This document shows positions 1-7,150 of a DNA stretch of 13,645 nucleotides, one piece after another. Source of the DNA: Anaerolineales bacterium (GTDB taxonomy: Bacteria > Chloroflexota > Anaerolineae > 4572-78 > NAK82). Both the position numbers and the translations under genes were made by a program. Each line of letters begins with the position of its first letter. Positions within the stretch are counted from its first letter, which is position 1. The stretch is from the NCBI GenBank assembly GCA_024643945.1, contig JAHELX010000097.1, positions 1 through 13,645 on the forward strand, in the 5' to 3' direction. Below the pieces are notes generated by a model that had not been told where the DNA came from, made no database searches, and worked only from the letters and a program-made list of their open reading frames with translations.

Positions 1-111
1 AAACTGGAAATGTGCTGGAAAGCCACAAAAGGCTAAGTCGGTACTTTTTCAGAACCACTCTCAGTGTAAACTGAAGTGGATTGGGCTGAAGAGGCTTAAA
101 GCCTTTGTAGC
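1..111. other. Non-coding stretch downstream of the kinase gene
   Basis: I find no gene here. It contains a short perfect palindrome AGGCTT-A-AAGCCT (92-104) 7 nt past the kinase stop. No T-run follows it on the minus strand, so I do not call a terminator. The next gene, if any, lies outside the window. Confidence 0.5.
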
Positions 112-3100
112 CTATTCGGACCGGCGCGATTCCACTCGGCTTAATGCTTTCCCCAAATCTTCCAATAGTTCATGCTCGGTAAAGAGACCCTTGCGCAGCA
201 ACACCTCAACTTGACCGCTGAGCCGTTGGCGTTCCTCCTCTGTCAACGCTTTAGCGGTGATGACAATGACGGGGATGCTGCGTGTCTCTGGCTCTCGCTT
301 GAGCGCTTCCAAGACAGCAAAGCCATCTACCTCGGGCATCATCAGGTCAAGGATGATAATGTCTGGCTTGCGCTGGCGCACCAAATCTATTCCGCTCTGC
401 CCCCCGCCAGCCTCGATCACTCGATAACCATGCTGCGCTTCCAGGATGCGACGGATAAGCAAGATGTCATCCGCCTGATCGTCTATGACCAGCACCTTGG
501 TCTCTTCGGCCCTCTGATCCAGGCGCGATAGGGCAGCCAGCAATTCTTCTTCCATAATAGGCTTTACCAGATAGTCAGCAGCACCCAAGCTAAAGCCACG
601 GCCCTCGTCGCTAACAATACTACAGACGATAATCGGTATGTCCTGGGTTTCCGGACACTCTTTCAGTTCCTGAAGCACTTGCCAACCATCCTTACCCGGC
701 ATCAACACGTCAAGGGTAATGGCGAAAGGCTGCAACTCTTTGGCCTTTTCAAGTACTTCGTAGCTATTGATGACGCCAACCACCTGATAACCTTCCCCCT
801 CTAGATATCGCTGGTACAGGCTGATGACGCCAGCGTCATCATCCACCGCCAGCACCAGTCGGTTATCTGCCGCGAACGATTCATCTTTCGCCTGATCCGC
901 GGCCTCCTGCTCCTTCCGCTCTGACTGCGGGTGAATGGGCAAGGTAACAGTAAAGACTGAGCCCATGCCTTCCCGACTCTCCACAGTGATGTCTCCACCG
1001 TGCAGTTCGACAAAGCGGTAGCTGATGGGCAATCCCAAGCCAGTGCCGCCAACGCGCCGAGTGGTAGAGCCATCCACCTGGGTGAATTCTTCGAAGATGC
1101 TTCCCATTTTCTCTTGGGGGATGCCTATCCCGGTGTCAGCAACGCTGATGGTGACCCACTCATCATCGTAATCGGTAGAAAGGGTGATTTTGCCCTCTTC
1201 GGTGAATTTGGCCGCGTTGGAGATGAGATTGAGTAATATCTGGCGCAACCGGGTGCTGTCGGCCCAGATGATCGGCAAATCCTCGGATACGTGCTGTTCG
1301 AGCTCAACGGACTTGTCCTTGACAAGTCCCACGGCCGAGGACATGACACCCTTAATGATCGGTTTCAGGTCCACCTCTTCGAAGTTTAGTTCCATCTTGC
1401 CGGCTTCGATCTTCGACAGGTCAAGGATGTCGTTGATGAGGCCCAATAGATGCTGGCCGCTATTGTAAATGGCAGCCAAGTCAGTCTTCTGCAATTCGGT
1501 TAGGGGGCCATCTATGCCCTTCAGAATGACTCGGGAGAAGCCAATAATAGAGTTGAGCGGCGTTCGTAGTTCGTGAGACATATTGGCCAGGAATTGAGTC
1601 TTAAGCTTGTCCACCTCGCGCAATCGCTCAGCCGTTTCTTTCTGTTCCTCAAAAGCCCGCATATTTGCGATAGCGATGGCCGCCTGGCTGGCCAGCGTCT
1701 GGGAAAAATCTAACTCGGCTTCGGTGAATACACGTTCTTGTCCCACGGCGTCGAGCCATACGATTCCGATGAGTTCGCCTCTCACTACAATAGGCACCAG
1801 CAGCATTGACTTGATGTTTTGTTGGACCAACACATCCCTGAAATAAGCAATGGCGGGGTGTACACTCACGTCTTCAATCGCCAGAGGTTGTTTGCTATCA
1901 CGTAAGATCACATATACGGGATCACCGACGATAGGAGCGAAAGGCTTCTCCTCGTCAACGGTGGACCGGTTTTTGGCTACTACCTCACCATTTCCTGTTT
2001 TACGATCGAACATAACCAACCGACATTGATCTGCCCCCAGCCGGCTTGCCATTTCATTCACTAAGAGCTGGTAGAGGTCAGGCAAGTTAGCAGCCGTGGT
2101 AATGTGGCGACTGGCTCGATAGAGAGCTTCAGTCTCAGCCAGGGCGACCTGGGTCTGTTCAAAGAGACGCGCATTTTCCACTGCCAGGGCTACCTGCGAG
2201 GTTACCGCATCCACCAGGGCCAAGTCGTCTTCGGTCCAATCGTGGGGCTGATCTGGATCAAAGACGTCTAGAGTACCGATGACTTCCCCGCGCAGGGTGA
2301 TAGGCGACGCCAGTGCCGAACGAGCATTGAGAGGCAATTGATAACCATCCCCGTTGCCCTCTCCATCCTGGCCTGGGAGTGGCGCCTCATCGGCATCAGA
2401 CAGGACGACCGACTGGCGATTCTGCACAGCCAACTCAATTTCAGGCGACCACACCTGGGGCACGGGCCTCAACCCGTCCCGGGTAAGGACGTAGCCTATA
2501 CCTTCCTCACCCTCACGAGAGGCCAGGAATCCCTCCCATTCCTGGCGCAGATAGTGCTGGTGCAACGAACGGACTTCTTGCAACGCTCTCTGAGTTTCGA
2601 CCAACAAGCGAGCATTTTCAATAGCCACCCCCACCTGATCGGCCATTGTCTGCAACACGGCGACATCCTCGTCGCTGAAAGCCGATTCCTGTGTGCTCTG
2701 GACCGTCATCGCCCCAATGACCTGCCCGCGTACGATCAGCGGCAACGCCATCTCCAACCGCGTCTCCGGCAACAGCGGGTTCTCAAAACGCACTGCCTCC
2801 TCACCTACATCTAAAGCAATTCGGGCCTGTTTGTTGGTCACACACCAACCCACCATCGACTCGCCACCAATCTCCAGCTTGTGGCCTCGCTCGAGTTGGA
2901 TGCGCCCCGCCTCCCCGGTACCCGCCCGCAGCACTGCCCACCGGCCCGCTTCGCCTGTCCACTCCCCGGTTTGGTCCACCAGGAACAACCCGGCATAGTA
3001 GAGTTCAAACCGCTCGCGAACCAGATTTACCACCTCTCGCATCAACTCGTCAGGGTTCAAGATGCTATTGGCAGCGCGGGAGACCTCGGCTGCGGTCTGC

Positions 3101-4533
3101 AACTGGGTACTGCGTCGCGCCAGGTCGGTTAACAACCGCTCCCGCTCCGTCACGTCACGGGCAAAAGCCAGTACCCCCCACACATTCCCATCAGCATCTC
3201 TCAGCGGCGTTTTGATAGTGTGGAAAATATGAACTATCCCGTCAATGGTTGCCGGGTCATAGGGGTTGATCAACGGCTCGCCACTGTCCAATACCTTCCG
3301 ATCATCCGTCCAGAATCCGCGGATGCCCTTCTCCGGGTCGCCCTTGACCAGTTCCTCCGGGAAGCCCAGTTCCAGGTCATTCTTGCCAATAAAGTCTTCG
3401 GGTGTGAGATGCAGGGCGTCTGCGTAGCCCTGGTTGGCCAACCGATAGCGATATTGTTGATCTTTGATAAAGATCCAATCGGGCGTGGCATCGATGATAG
3501 AACGTAACAACTGCTCCGATTGCTGCGCCTCGGCCAGTGTGGTCCGAGTCTGCTCAAGCAGACGGCGATTTTCGATATAGCCACTCACCCGCCGGATGAC
3601 GCCGCCCAGTAGCGTGCTCTCCCCGTCCTGAAAATCGCGCGCCTCGGCATATGCAATGTACACCCGGCCCACCGATTCGCCGCCGACGCGCAGGCCCTGC
3701 ACGATCTGACACGGCAAATCCACCGCTTCAGGTGCACCGTAAATCTGTCCTTCGAACTCGATGGCCGCCACACATACCTCCGGGTACCGCGTGGCGGGCG
3801 GAATGCGCTCCGCCACCCATTGTAGAAACTCCGGCAGTGGCGGTGCCTCCTCCGTCTTTCGCCCGATGTCGTTCAGGCAGTCAAGTTCTTTGACCCGTCC
3901 CGCCAGGAGGAAGCTGGCTTGCTGCTGTTGGTCAAACAGGCGCTGGTTCTCCAGCGCCAAGGCTACCTGCTCGACGACGGACTCCACCAAAGCGATTTCA
4001 TCATCGCTCCAAGACCCTGTCTCTTCGCAAGAAAAGCCAAGCACGCCGACAGTCTCCCCGTACAATTGGATGGGGACGGCCAGCGTCAAACCTTCCTGTT
4101 CGTCACCCTCAACGACAGTATCTACTTGCTGCACTGCGGTCGTCATGGCCGGCAGCCAGGCCTCTGTGGTCGGCCCATCCTCACTTTCGGAGTGGAGATA
4201 GCCCCGGCGGGCAGGAGTGGCAGTAGCATAACTCTCCCACTCCTGCTGCACGTAACGCCGTTGGGCAGCCTGCATCTCTTTCAGGGCTACCTCCAACTGT
4301 CGCCGGGCTTCCTCAACCTCCGCCCTGGCACGCTGCTGTTCAATCAGCATCTCCCGGATGTCGTCGATCATCATCTCAAGCCCGATAGCCAGATCGGCGA
4401 GAATCTCGACTCCCTCCGGAACCTGGACTTCTATATCCAGGTCTCCCAGGGCCACGGATTGGACCACATCGAGCAATGCCTGGCCTTGCTTTTCCACCAG
4501 TTGTTTGTATTCCTCAAGCGTGGTCTCTCTCAT
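112..4533 (-). CDS. Soluble hybrid histidine kinase: HAMP-like leader, GAF variants, PAS, GAFs, HisKA, HATPase, two receivers
   Basis: A 1473-aa cytoplasmic kinase with no membrane segment. Residues 22-62 look like a HAMP unit (G-D-L-D-I-E-V) running into a charged coiled coil to about 90. Then: a shortened GAF variant (92-200); a module with R-V-K-E-L-D-C-L and R-I-P-P-A near 213-247 (to about 328); a PAS_4-like domain (340-465); GAF (475-645, G-W-C-V with C564); a second shortened GAF variant (659-791); and a full GAF (800-962). HisKA has the phospho-acceptor H987 in S-H-E-L-R-T-P. HATPase has N1106, D1133-T-G-I-G (1133-1137) and G-G-T-G-L-G-L (1162-1168). Receiver 1 has D1231-D1233, acceptor D1275, S1305 and K1324. 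Receiver 2 has D1351-D1352, acceptor D1396, T1426 and K1448. All catalytic residues are present, so it should autophosphorylate and pass phosphate to its receivers. The ATG has AAGGA 7 nt upstream. No HPt or effector domain is attached. It is the only enzyme in the window and the probable signalling hub. Confidence 0.95.
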   Translation of the reverse strand: MRETTLEEYKQLVEKQGQALLDVVQSVALGDLDIEVQVPEGVEILADLAIGLEMMIDDIREMLIEQQRARAEVEEARRQLEVALKEMQAAQRRYVQQEWESYATATPARRGYLHSESEDGPTTEAWLPAMTTAVQQVDTVVEGDEQEGLTLAVPIQLYGETVGVLGFSCEETGSWSDDEIALVESVVEQVALALENQRLFDQQQQASFLLAGRVKELDCLNDIGRKTEEAPPLPEFLQWVAERIPPATRYPEVCVAAIEFEGQIYGAPEAVDLPCQIVQGLRVGGESVGRVYIAYAEARDFQDGESTLLGGVIRRVSGYIENRRLLEQTRTTLAEAQQSEQLLRSIIDATPDWIFIKDQQYRYRLANQGYADALHLTPEDFIGKNDLELGFPEELVKGDPEKGIRGFWTDDRKVLDSGEPLINPYDPATIDGIVHIFHTIKTPLRDADGNVWGVLAFARDVTERERLLTDLARRSTQLQTAAEVSRAANSILNPDELMREVVNLVRERFELYYAGLFLVDQTGEWTGEAGRWAVLRAGTGEAGRIQLERGHKLEIGGESMVGWCVTNKQARIALDVGEEAVRFENPLLPETRLEMALPLIVRGQVIGAMTVQSTQESAFSDEDVAVLQTMADQVGVAIENARLLVETQRALQEVRSLHQHYLRQEWEGFLASREGEEGIGYVLTRDGLRPVPQVWSPEIELAVQNRQSVVLSDADEAPLPGQDGEGNGDGYQLPLNARSALASPITLRGEVIGTLDVFDPDQPHDWTEDDLALVDAVTSQVALAVENARLFEQTQVALAETEALYRASRHITTAANLPDLYQLLVNEMASRLGADQCRLVMFDRKTGNGEVVAKNRSTVDEEKPFAPIVGDPVYVILRDSKQPLAIEDVSVHPAIAYFRDVLVQQNIKSMLLVPIVVRGELIGIVWLDAVGQERVFTEAELDFSQTLASQAAIAIANMRAFEEQKETAERLREVDKLKTQFLANMSHELRTPLNSIIGFSRVILKGIDGPLTELQKTDLAAIYNSGQHLLGLINDILDLSKIEAGKMELNFEEVDLKPIIKGVMSSAVGLVKDKSVELEQHVSEDLPIIWADSTRLRQILLNLISNAAKFTEEGKITLSTDYDDEWVTISVADTGIGIPQEKMGSIFEEFTQVDGSTTRRVGGTGLGLPISYRFVELHGGDITVESREGMGSVFTVTLPIHPQSERKEQEAADQAKDESFAADNRLVLAVDDDAGVISLYQRYLEGEGYQVVGVINSYEVLEKAKELQPFAITLDVLMPGKDGWQVLQELKECPETQDIPIIVCSIVSDEGRGFSLGAADYLVKPIMEEELLAALSRLDQRAEETKVLVIDDQADDILLIRRILEAQHGYRVIEAGGGQSGIDLVRQRKPDIIILDLMMPEVDGFAVLEALKREPETRSIPVIVITAKALTEEERQRLSGQVEVLLRKGLFTEHELLEDLGKALSRVESRRSE
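2637..3536 (-). repeat. Duplicated PAS-GAF segment, copy in the hybrid kinase
   Basis: This segment aligns without any indel to 5237-6136 at a constant offset of 2600 bp. By hand count 2641-3159 differs at 30 of 519 bases (about 94% identical), and 2839-2981 has one mismatch in 143 bases. In contrast, 3181-3300 differs at 39 of 120 (about 67%). The protein over the 519-bp part (residues 459-632) differs at only five positions. It codes for PAS and the following GAF. Confidence 0.9.
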
Positions 4534-4561
4534 CAGTTCTTCCTTCAGTTACACTTTTGAG

Positions 4562-4591
4562 GGCGTTGCGTATTACGCCATATATATACCA
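4562..4591 (-). promoter_or_regulatory. Possible internal promoter with inverted repeat upstream of the hybrid kinase
   Basis: The 90-nt gap between the STAS-like gene and the kinase contains an AT-rich patch unusual for this GC-rich locus. On the minus strand TGG followed by TATATA (4591-4583) resembles an extended -10 element, which would put the transcript start near 4576 and give a leader of roughly 43 nt. I see no convincing -35 box. Just downstream is an inverted repeat with arms GGCGT (4562-4566) and ACGCC (4575-4579), plus the nested palindrome GCGTA-T-TACGC (4568-4578). It could be an operator or a leader hairpin. The kinase may thus be transcribed separately as well as by read-through. 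Confidence 0.3.
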
Positions 4592-4623
4592 CATAGCACA
4601 TAACACTTAGGTCTTCCACCAAC

Positions 4624-4986
4624 TTAGGCTTCAGCTTTCAGCCAGGTCACGGCTTCCTGCTCCGAGTCAAAGAAGCGGATGTTATCTCGTCCGGCGGCCT
4701 TGTTGATGAAACTGGCCACCACTCGCGTGTAACGCCCACTTCCTAAAATAGCCGTTTTTCTCAAACGGGGGTCACGCCCCAGGCCAGCAAGGAGTTTGCG
4801 TGCGTTCGCAGAGAGCTTGCCCGTTCGGCTGGTGTCCGAGAGGATAAGCAAAGGTTGTCCCTTCGTGGCTGCCTCCAGAAAGGGCGTAAGATCCCCGAGG
4901 AAGGCGTCCATATCTTCTTCGTCCACATCGCCGATTTGTGCTAACCACAAGATGCCATCATCACGCATTCTCAATTCGTGTGCCAT
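4624..4986 (-). CDS. Small SpoIIAA/STAS-like protein
   Basis: A 120-aa acidic soluble protein whose overall pattern fits the SpoIIAA-like (STAS/SEC14) family: an N-terminal strand pair (G-I-L-W-L-A-Q-I-G), a D-V-D-E-E-D helix start at 20-25, a central strand ending L-I-L-S-D-T-S (47-53), an Arg/Lys-rich helix with K-T-A-I-L-G (77-82), and the typical end F-F-D-S-E-Q-E-A-V-T-W-L (105-116). Length is normal for the family. The D-T-S at 51-53 falls about where STAS anti-sigma antagonists carry their phosphorylated Ser; that equivalence is inference. It starts 2 nt after the stop of the GAF-PAS-PAS-GAF gene, with a GAGGGAG ribosome-binding site inside that gene's end, so it is in the same operon. 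Family members often lack a proven function. Here an adaptor or switch role between the sensors and the kinase is plausible. No cognate anti-sigma kinase (SpoIIAB type) is visible. Confidence 0.8.
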   Translation of the reverse strand: MAHELRMRDDGILWLAQIGDVDEEDMDAFLGDLTPFLEAATKGQPLLILSDTSRTGKLSANARKLLAGLGRDPRLRKTAILGSGRYTRVVASFINKAAGRDNIRFFDSEQEAVTWLKAEA

Positions 4987-4988
4987 TT

Positions 4989-7136
4989 CTAAGCTCCCTC
5001 GGTTTTACCGGCTCGCGCCTCCTGGGTTGACAGCAATTGTTCCCGTGTGCCCAGGCGCATGATAGATTGGGTGGCTCCTAAAATTTGCCCCAATTCCTGA
5101 AGAGTGATCCGCATAATGGCCTCTGCGTCTGCGCCCTGGTGGACACTATTGGTGATGGTGCGGACCAGTCGCTCTCGCCCGGCACGCGTCTGCGCTTGCT
5201 CGAAGAGACGTGCGTTCTCAATGGCGACGGCCAGTTGATCGGCCATTGTCTGTAACACGGCGACGTCCTCATCACTGAAGGCCGATTCCTGTGTGCTCTG
5301 GACCGTCATGGCCCCAATGACTTGCCCGCGTACGATCAGCGGCAACGCCATCTCCGACCGCGTCTCCGGCAACAGCGGGTTCTCAAAACGCACCGCCTCC
5401 TCACCCACATCCAAAGCAATTCGGGCTTGTTTGTTGGCCACACACCAACCCACCATCGACTCGCCACCAATCTCCAGCTTGTGGCCTCGCTCGAGTTGGA
5501 TGCGCCCCGCCTCCCCGGTACCGGCCCGCAGCACTGCCCACCGGCCCGCTTCGCCTGTCCACTCCCCGGTTTGGTCCACCAAGAATAATCCCGCATAGTA
5601 AAGTTCAAACCGCTCGCGAACCAAGTTCACCACCTGTCGCATCAACTCGTCGGGGTTCAGGATACTACTGGCAGCGCGGGAGACCTCGGCTGCGGTCTGC
5701 AACTGGGTACTGCGTCGCGCCAGGTCGGCTAACAGCCGCTCACGCTCCGTCACGTCACGACCGAAGCCCAGGACACCCCATACCTTCCCCTCGGCGTCGC
5801 GCAGCGGCGTTTTGATGGTGTTCAGCACACGTAGCTCATCATCTACCGTCACCAGATCATAGGGAATCACCATCGGCTCACCGCTGTCCATCACCTGCCG
5901 GTCATCCGCCCAGAAGCCGCGGATGCCCTTCTCCGGGTCACCCTTGACCAGTTCCTCCGGGAAACCCAGCTCCAGGTCGTCCTTGTCGATAAGGTCTTCG
6001 GGCACGAGATGCAACGATTCCGCGAAGCCCTGGTTGACCAACCGAAAGCGATGTTCCTGATCTTTAACAAAGATCCAGTCGGGCGTGGCATCAATGATGG
6101 AACGTAACAGCCGCTCCGACTGCTGCACCTTGGCCAACAACTGCTCCCGTTCAACCTCGGCTGTTTTGCGCTCGGTGATGTCCTTGCCAGTAGAGACGAA
6201 GTGGGTGATGATTCCTTGCTCATCCCTCAGTGGTGTAATACTTTTCTCCTCGTAAAACACCTCTCCATTCTTCTTCCGATTGACGACCACGCCCCGGTAA
6301 CTGTTGCCGGAAAGAATTGTTCTCCAGAGCTCCTCGTAAAATTTCTGATCGTGCTCGCCTGACTTGACTATTCTTGGCGTTTGGCCTATTGCCTCTTCTT
6401 TTGCATAACCGGTCAGTTTCTCAAAGGCTGGATTAACATATTCAATCATGCCATCTTTATCGGTGATAACTACAGGGTCCGTTGTTTGTTCAACGATGCT
6501 TGAGAGCCTCTTGAGCGCCTCCTCCACATGTTTGCGCTCGCCGATTTCTTGTTGGGCTTGCTCGTACAGTCGGACATTCTCAATCGCGATAGCAGCCTGG
6601 TTGGCAAAAATCTCCAGCGCTTGCAGCGTCTCCGGGCTGGGTCGCCGCCCGTCCAGTGGTTGGTCTACCGATAGTATGCCCAGCATTTGGCCCGGGCGTA
6701 ACTGGATGGGCACGAAAAGGGAATCATCAGGGTGCCAGCGGTCATCCAGATCATCGCCGCTCAGCCCATTGTCAACTGCTCTGTATACAGGTCCTTCAAA
6801 GTCATGCTCCCAGTCGAACTCACTTTGGGGGACGAAGTAACAACGCCCCACGCGGAACTGCTCCTGGAGTAAATGAGCGAAGTCCTCCCAAGCGTAGACA
6901 GCTCCTTCTAATAGTTGCCGACCCTCGTCGTCCAGGCCAGCATAAGCACACACTCGAACCTGTTTACTATCTTCGTCAACCAGGTTCAGGACAACCGCGC
7001 CAAAGCCCAGAGAGTCATGAACCATCTGGGCGATTTCCTGTAGCAATGTGTCCAGATTCAAGTTACGGTGTAGCGAGCTCCCGATTTCCAGAATCTGGGT
7101 CAAAAGTCGGTCGTCTCGCTGAAGATTGTTTATCAT
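4989..7136 (-). CDS. Soluble GAF-PAS-PAS-GAF sensor protein without output domain
   Basis: The 715-aa protein has no membrane segment or signal peptide. Domains in order: GAF 1 at about 15-190, closing A-I-E-N-V-R-L-Y; PAS 1 at about 208-325 with a PAC-type end (D-I-T-E-R-K); PAS 2, PAS_4-like, at about 341-465; GAF 2 at about 475-645, containing G-W-C-V (C565); and the short C-terminal module at 650-697 found at the end of the two genes upstream. PAS 1 resembles the flavin-binding PAS of NifL and Aer, with W271 and N286 at comparable places; that is inference. Kinase and receiver domains are absent. PAS 2 plus GAF 2 is a near copy of the same pair in the hybrid kinase (residues about 340-640 in both). 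The ATG overlaps the stop of the receptor gene as ATGA and has a strong ribosome-binding site, so the two are probably translated in a coupled way. The likely role is a cytoplasmic accessory sensor working with the receptor and the kinase. Confidence 0.9.
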   Translation of the reverse strand: MINNLQRDDRLLTQILEIGSSLHRNLNLDTLLQEIAQMVHDSLGFGAVVLNLVDEDSKQVRVCAYAGLDDEGRQLLEGAVYAWEDFAHLLQEQFRVGRCYFVPQSEFDWEHDFEGPVYRAVDNGLSGDDLDDRWHPDDSLFVPIQLRPGQMLGILSVDQPLDGRRPSPETLQALEIFANQAAIAIENVRLYEQAQQEIGERKHVEEALKRLSSIVEQTTDPVVITDKDGMIEYVNPAFEKLTGYAKEEAIGQTPRIVKSGEHDQKFYEELWRTILSGNSYRGVVVNRKKNGEVFYEEKSITPLRDEQGIITHFVSTGKDITERKTAEVEREQLLAKVQQSERLLRSIIDATPDWIFVKDQEHRFRLVNQGFAESLHLVPEDLIDKDDLELGFPEELVKGDPEKGIRGFWADDRQVMDSGEPMVIPYDLVTVDDELRVLNTIKTPLRDAEGKVWGVLGFGRDVTERERLLADLARRSTQLQTAAEVSRAASSILNPDELMRQVVNLVRERFELYYAGLFLVDQTGEWTGEAGRWAVLRAGTGEAGRIQLERGHKLEIGGESMVGWCVANKQARIALDVGEEAVRFENPLLPETRSEMALPLIVRGQVIGAMTVQSTQESAFSDEDVAVLQTMADQLAVAIENARLFEQAQTRAGRERLVRTITNSVHQGADAEAIMRITLQELGQILGATQSIMRLGTREQLLSTQEARAGKTEGA
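5046..5189 (-). other. Conserved C-terminal module of the GAF-PAS-PAS-GAF protein
   Basis: Residues 650-697 read R-E-R-L-V-R-T-I-T, then a helix with I-M-R-I-T, then I-L-G and I-M-R-L-G. They align residue for residue with the receptor's terminal module and follow directly after the last GAF, as there. Confidence 0.6.
5237..6136 (-). repeat. Duplicated PAS-GAF segment, copy in the GAF-PAS-PAS-GAF protein
   Basis: Partner of 2637-3536, encoding PAS 2 and GAF 2 of the 715-aa protein. Similarity fades on the left beyond about 5237, in the closing GAF helix, and on the right beyond about 6136, in the linker to PAS 1. The ends therefore fall in linker or helix positions, as expected for a copied domain pair. 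Confidence 0.9.
6162..6515 (-). other. GC-poor PAS-domain segment inside the 715-aa sensor gene
   Basis: This codes for PAS 1 (residues about 208-325). By hand count, 6181-6480 has 139 G+C in 300 (46%), while 5301-5600 in the same gene has 189 in 300 (63%). The hybrid kinase lacks a PAS at the matching place: there its preceding GAF-like domain connects almost directly to the shared PAS. Both points suggest that this domain was added from another source. Confidence 0.55.
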
Positions 7137-7150
7137 TCCTGGTCTCCTTT
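7133..7150 (-). promoter_or_regulatory. Translational coupling site: AAAGGAG plus ATGA stop-start overlap
   Basis: On the minus strand AAAGGAG (7150-7144) sits 7 nt before the ATG at 7136. The last bases of the receptor gene form ATGA, with TGA at 7135-7133 as its stop. The ribosome-binding site lies inside the receptor coding sequence. This arrangement normally ties translation of the second gene to the first and argues that the receptor and the GAF-PAS-PAS-GAF protein are made in linked amounts. Confidence 0.75.

Noticed and set aside
92..104. Palindrome just after the kinase stop as a transcription terminator
   Set aside because: The perfect arms leave a one-base loop, so the real hairpin would be only about four pairs, and no T-run follows on the minus strand.
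172..531. 119-codon open frame on the plus strand opposite the second receiver
   Set aside because: The receiver on the minus strand has all its catalytic residues, so that strand is coding. The plus-strand frame is a shadow with no family features.
2839..2981. G-W-C-V cysteine as a bilin attachment site of a phytochrome-type GAF
   Set aside because: Bilin-binding GAFs carry the Cys in a C-H motif later in the fold. Here no such motif is present and the context is a general Chloroflexota-type GAF.
3919..4560. 213-codon open frame on the plus strand opposite the kinase N-terminus
   Set aside because: It lies fully antisense to clear GAF and HAMP-like coding sequence, has no recognisable domain, and its Leu/His-rich composition is typical of antisense frames in GC-rich genes.
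2637..6136. Long direct repeats as a mobile element or tandem duplication of a gene
   Set aside because: No transposase, terminal inverted repeats or target duplication is visible. The repeats are in-frame PAS-GAF coding units inside two different genes, so domain duplication explains them.
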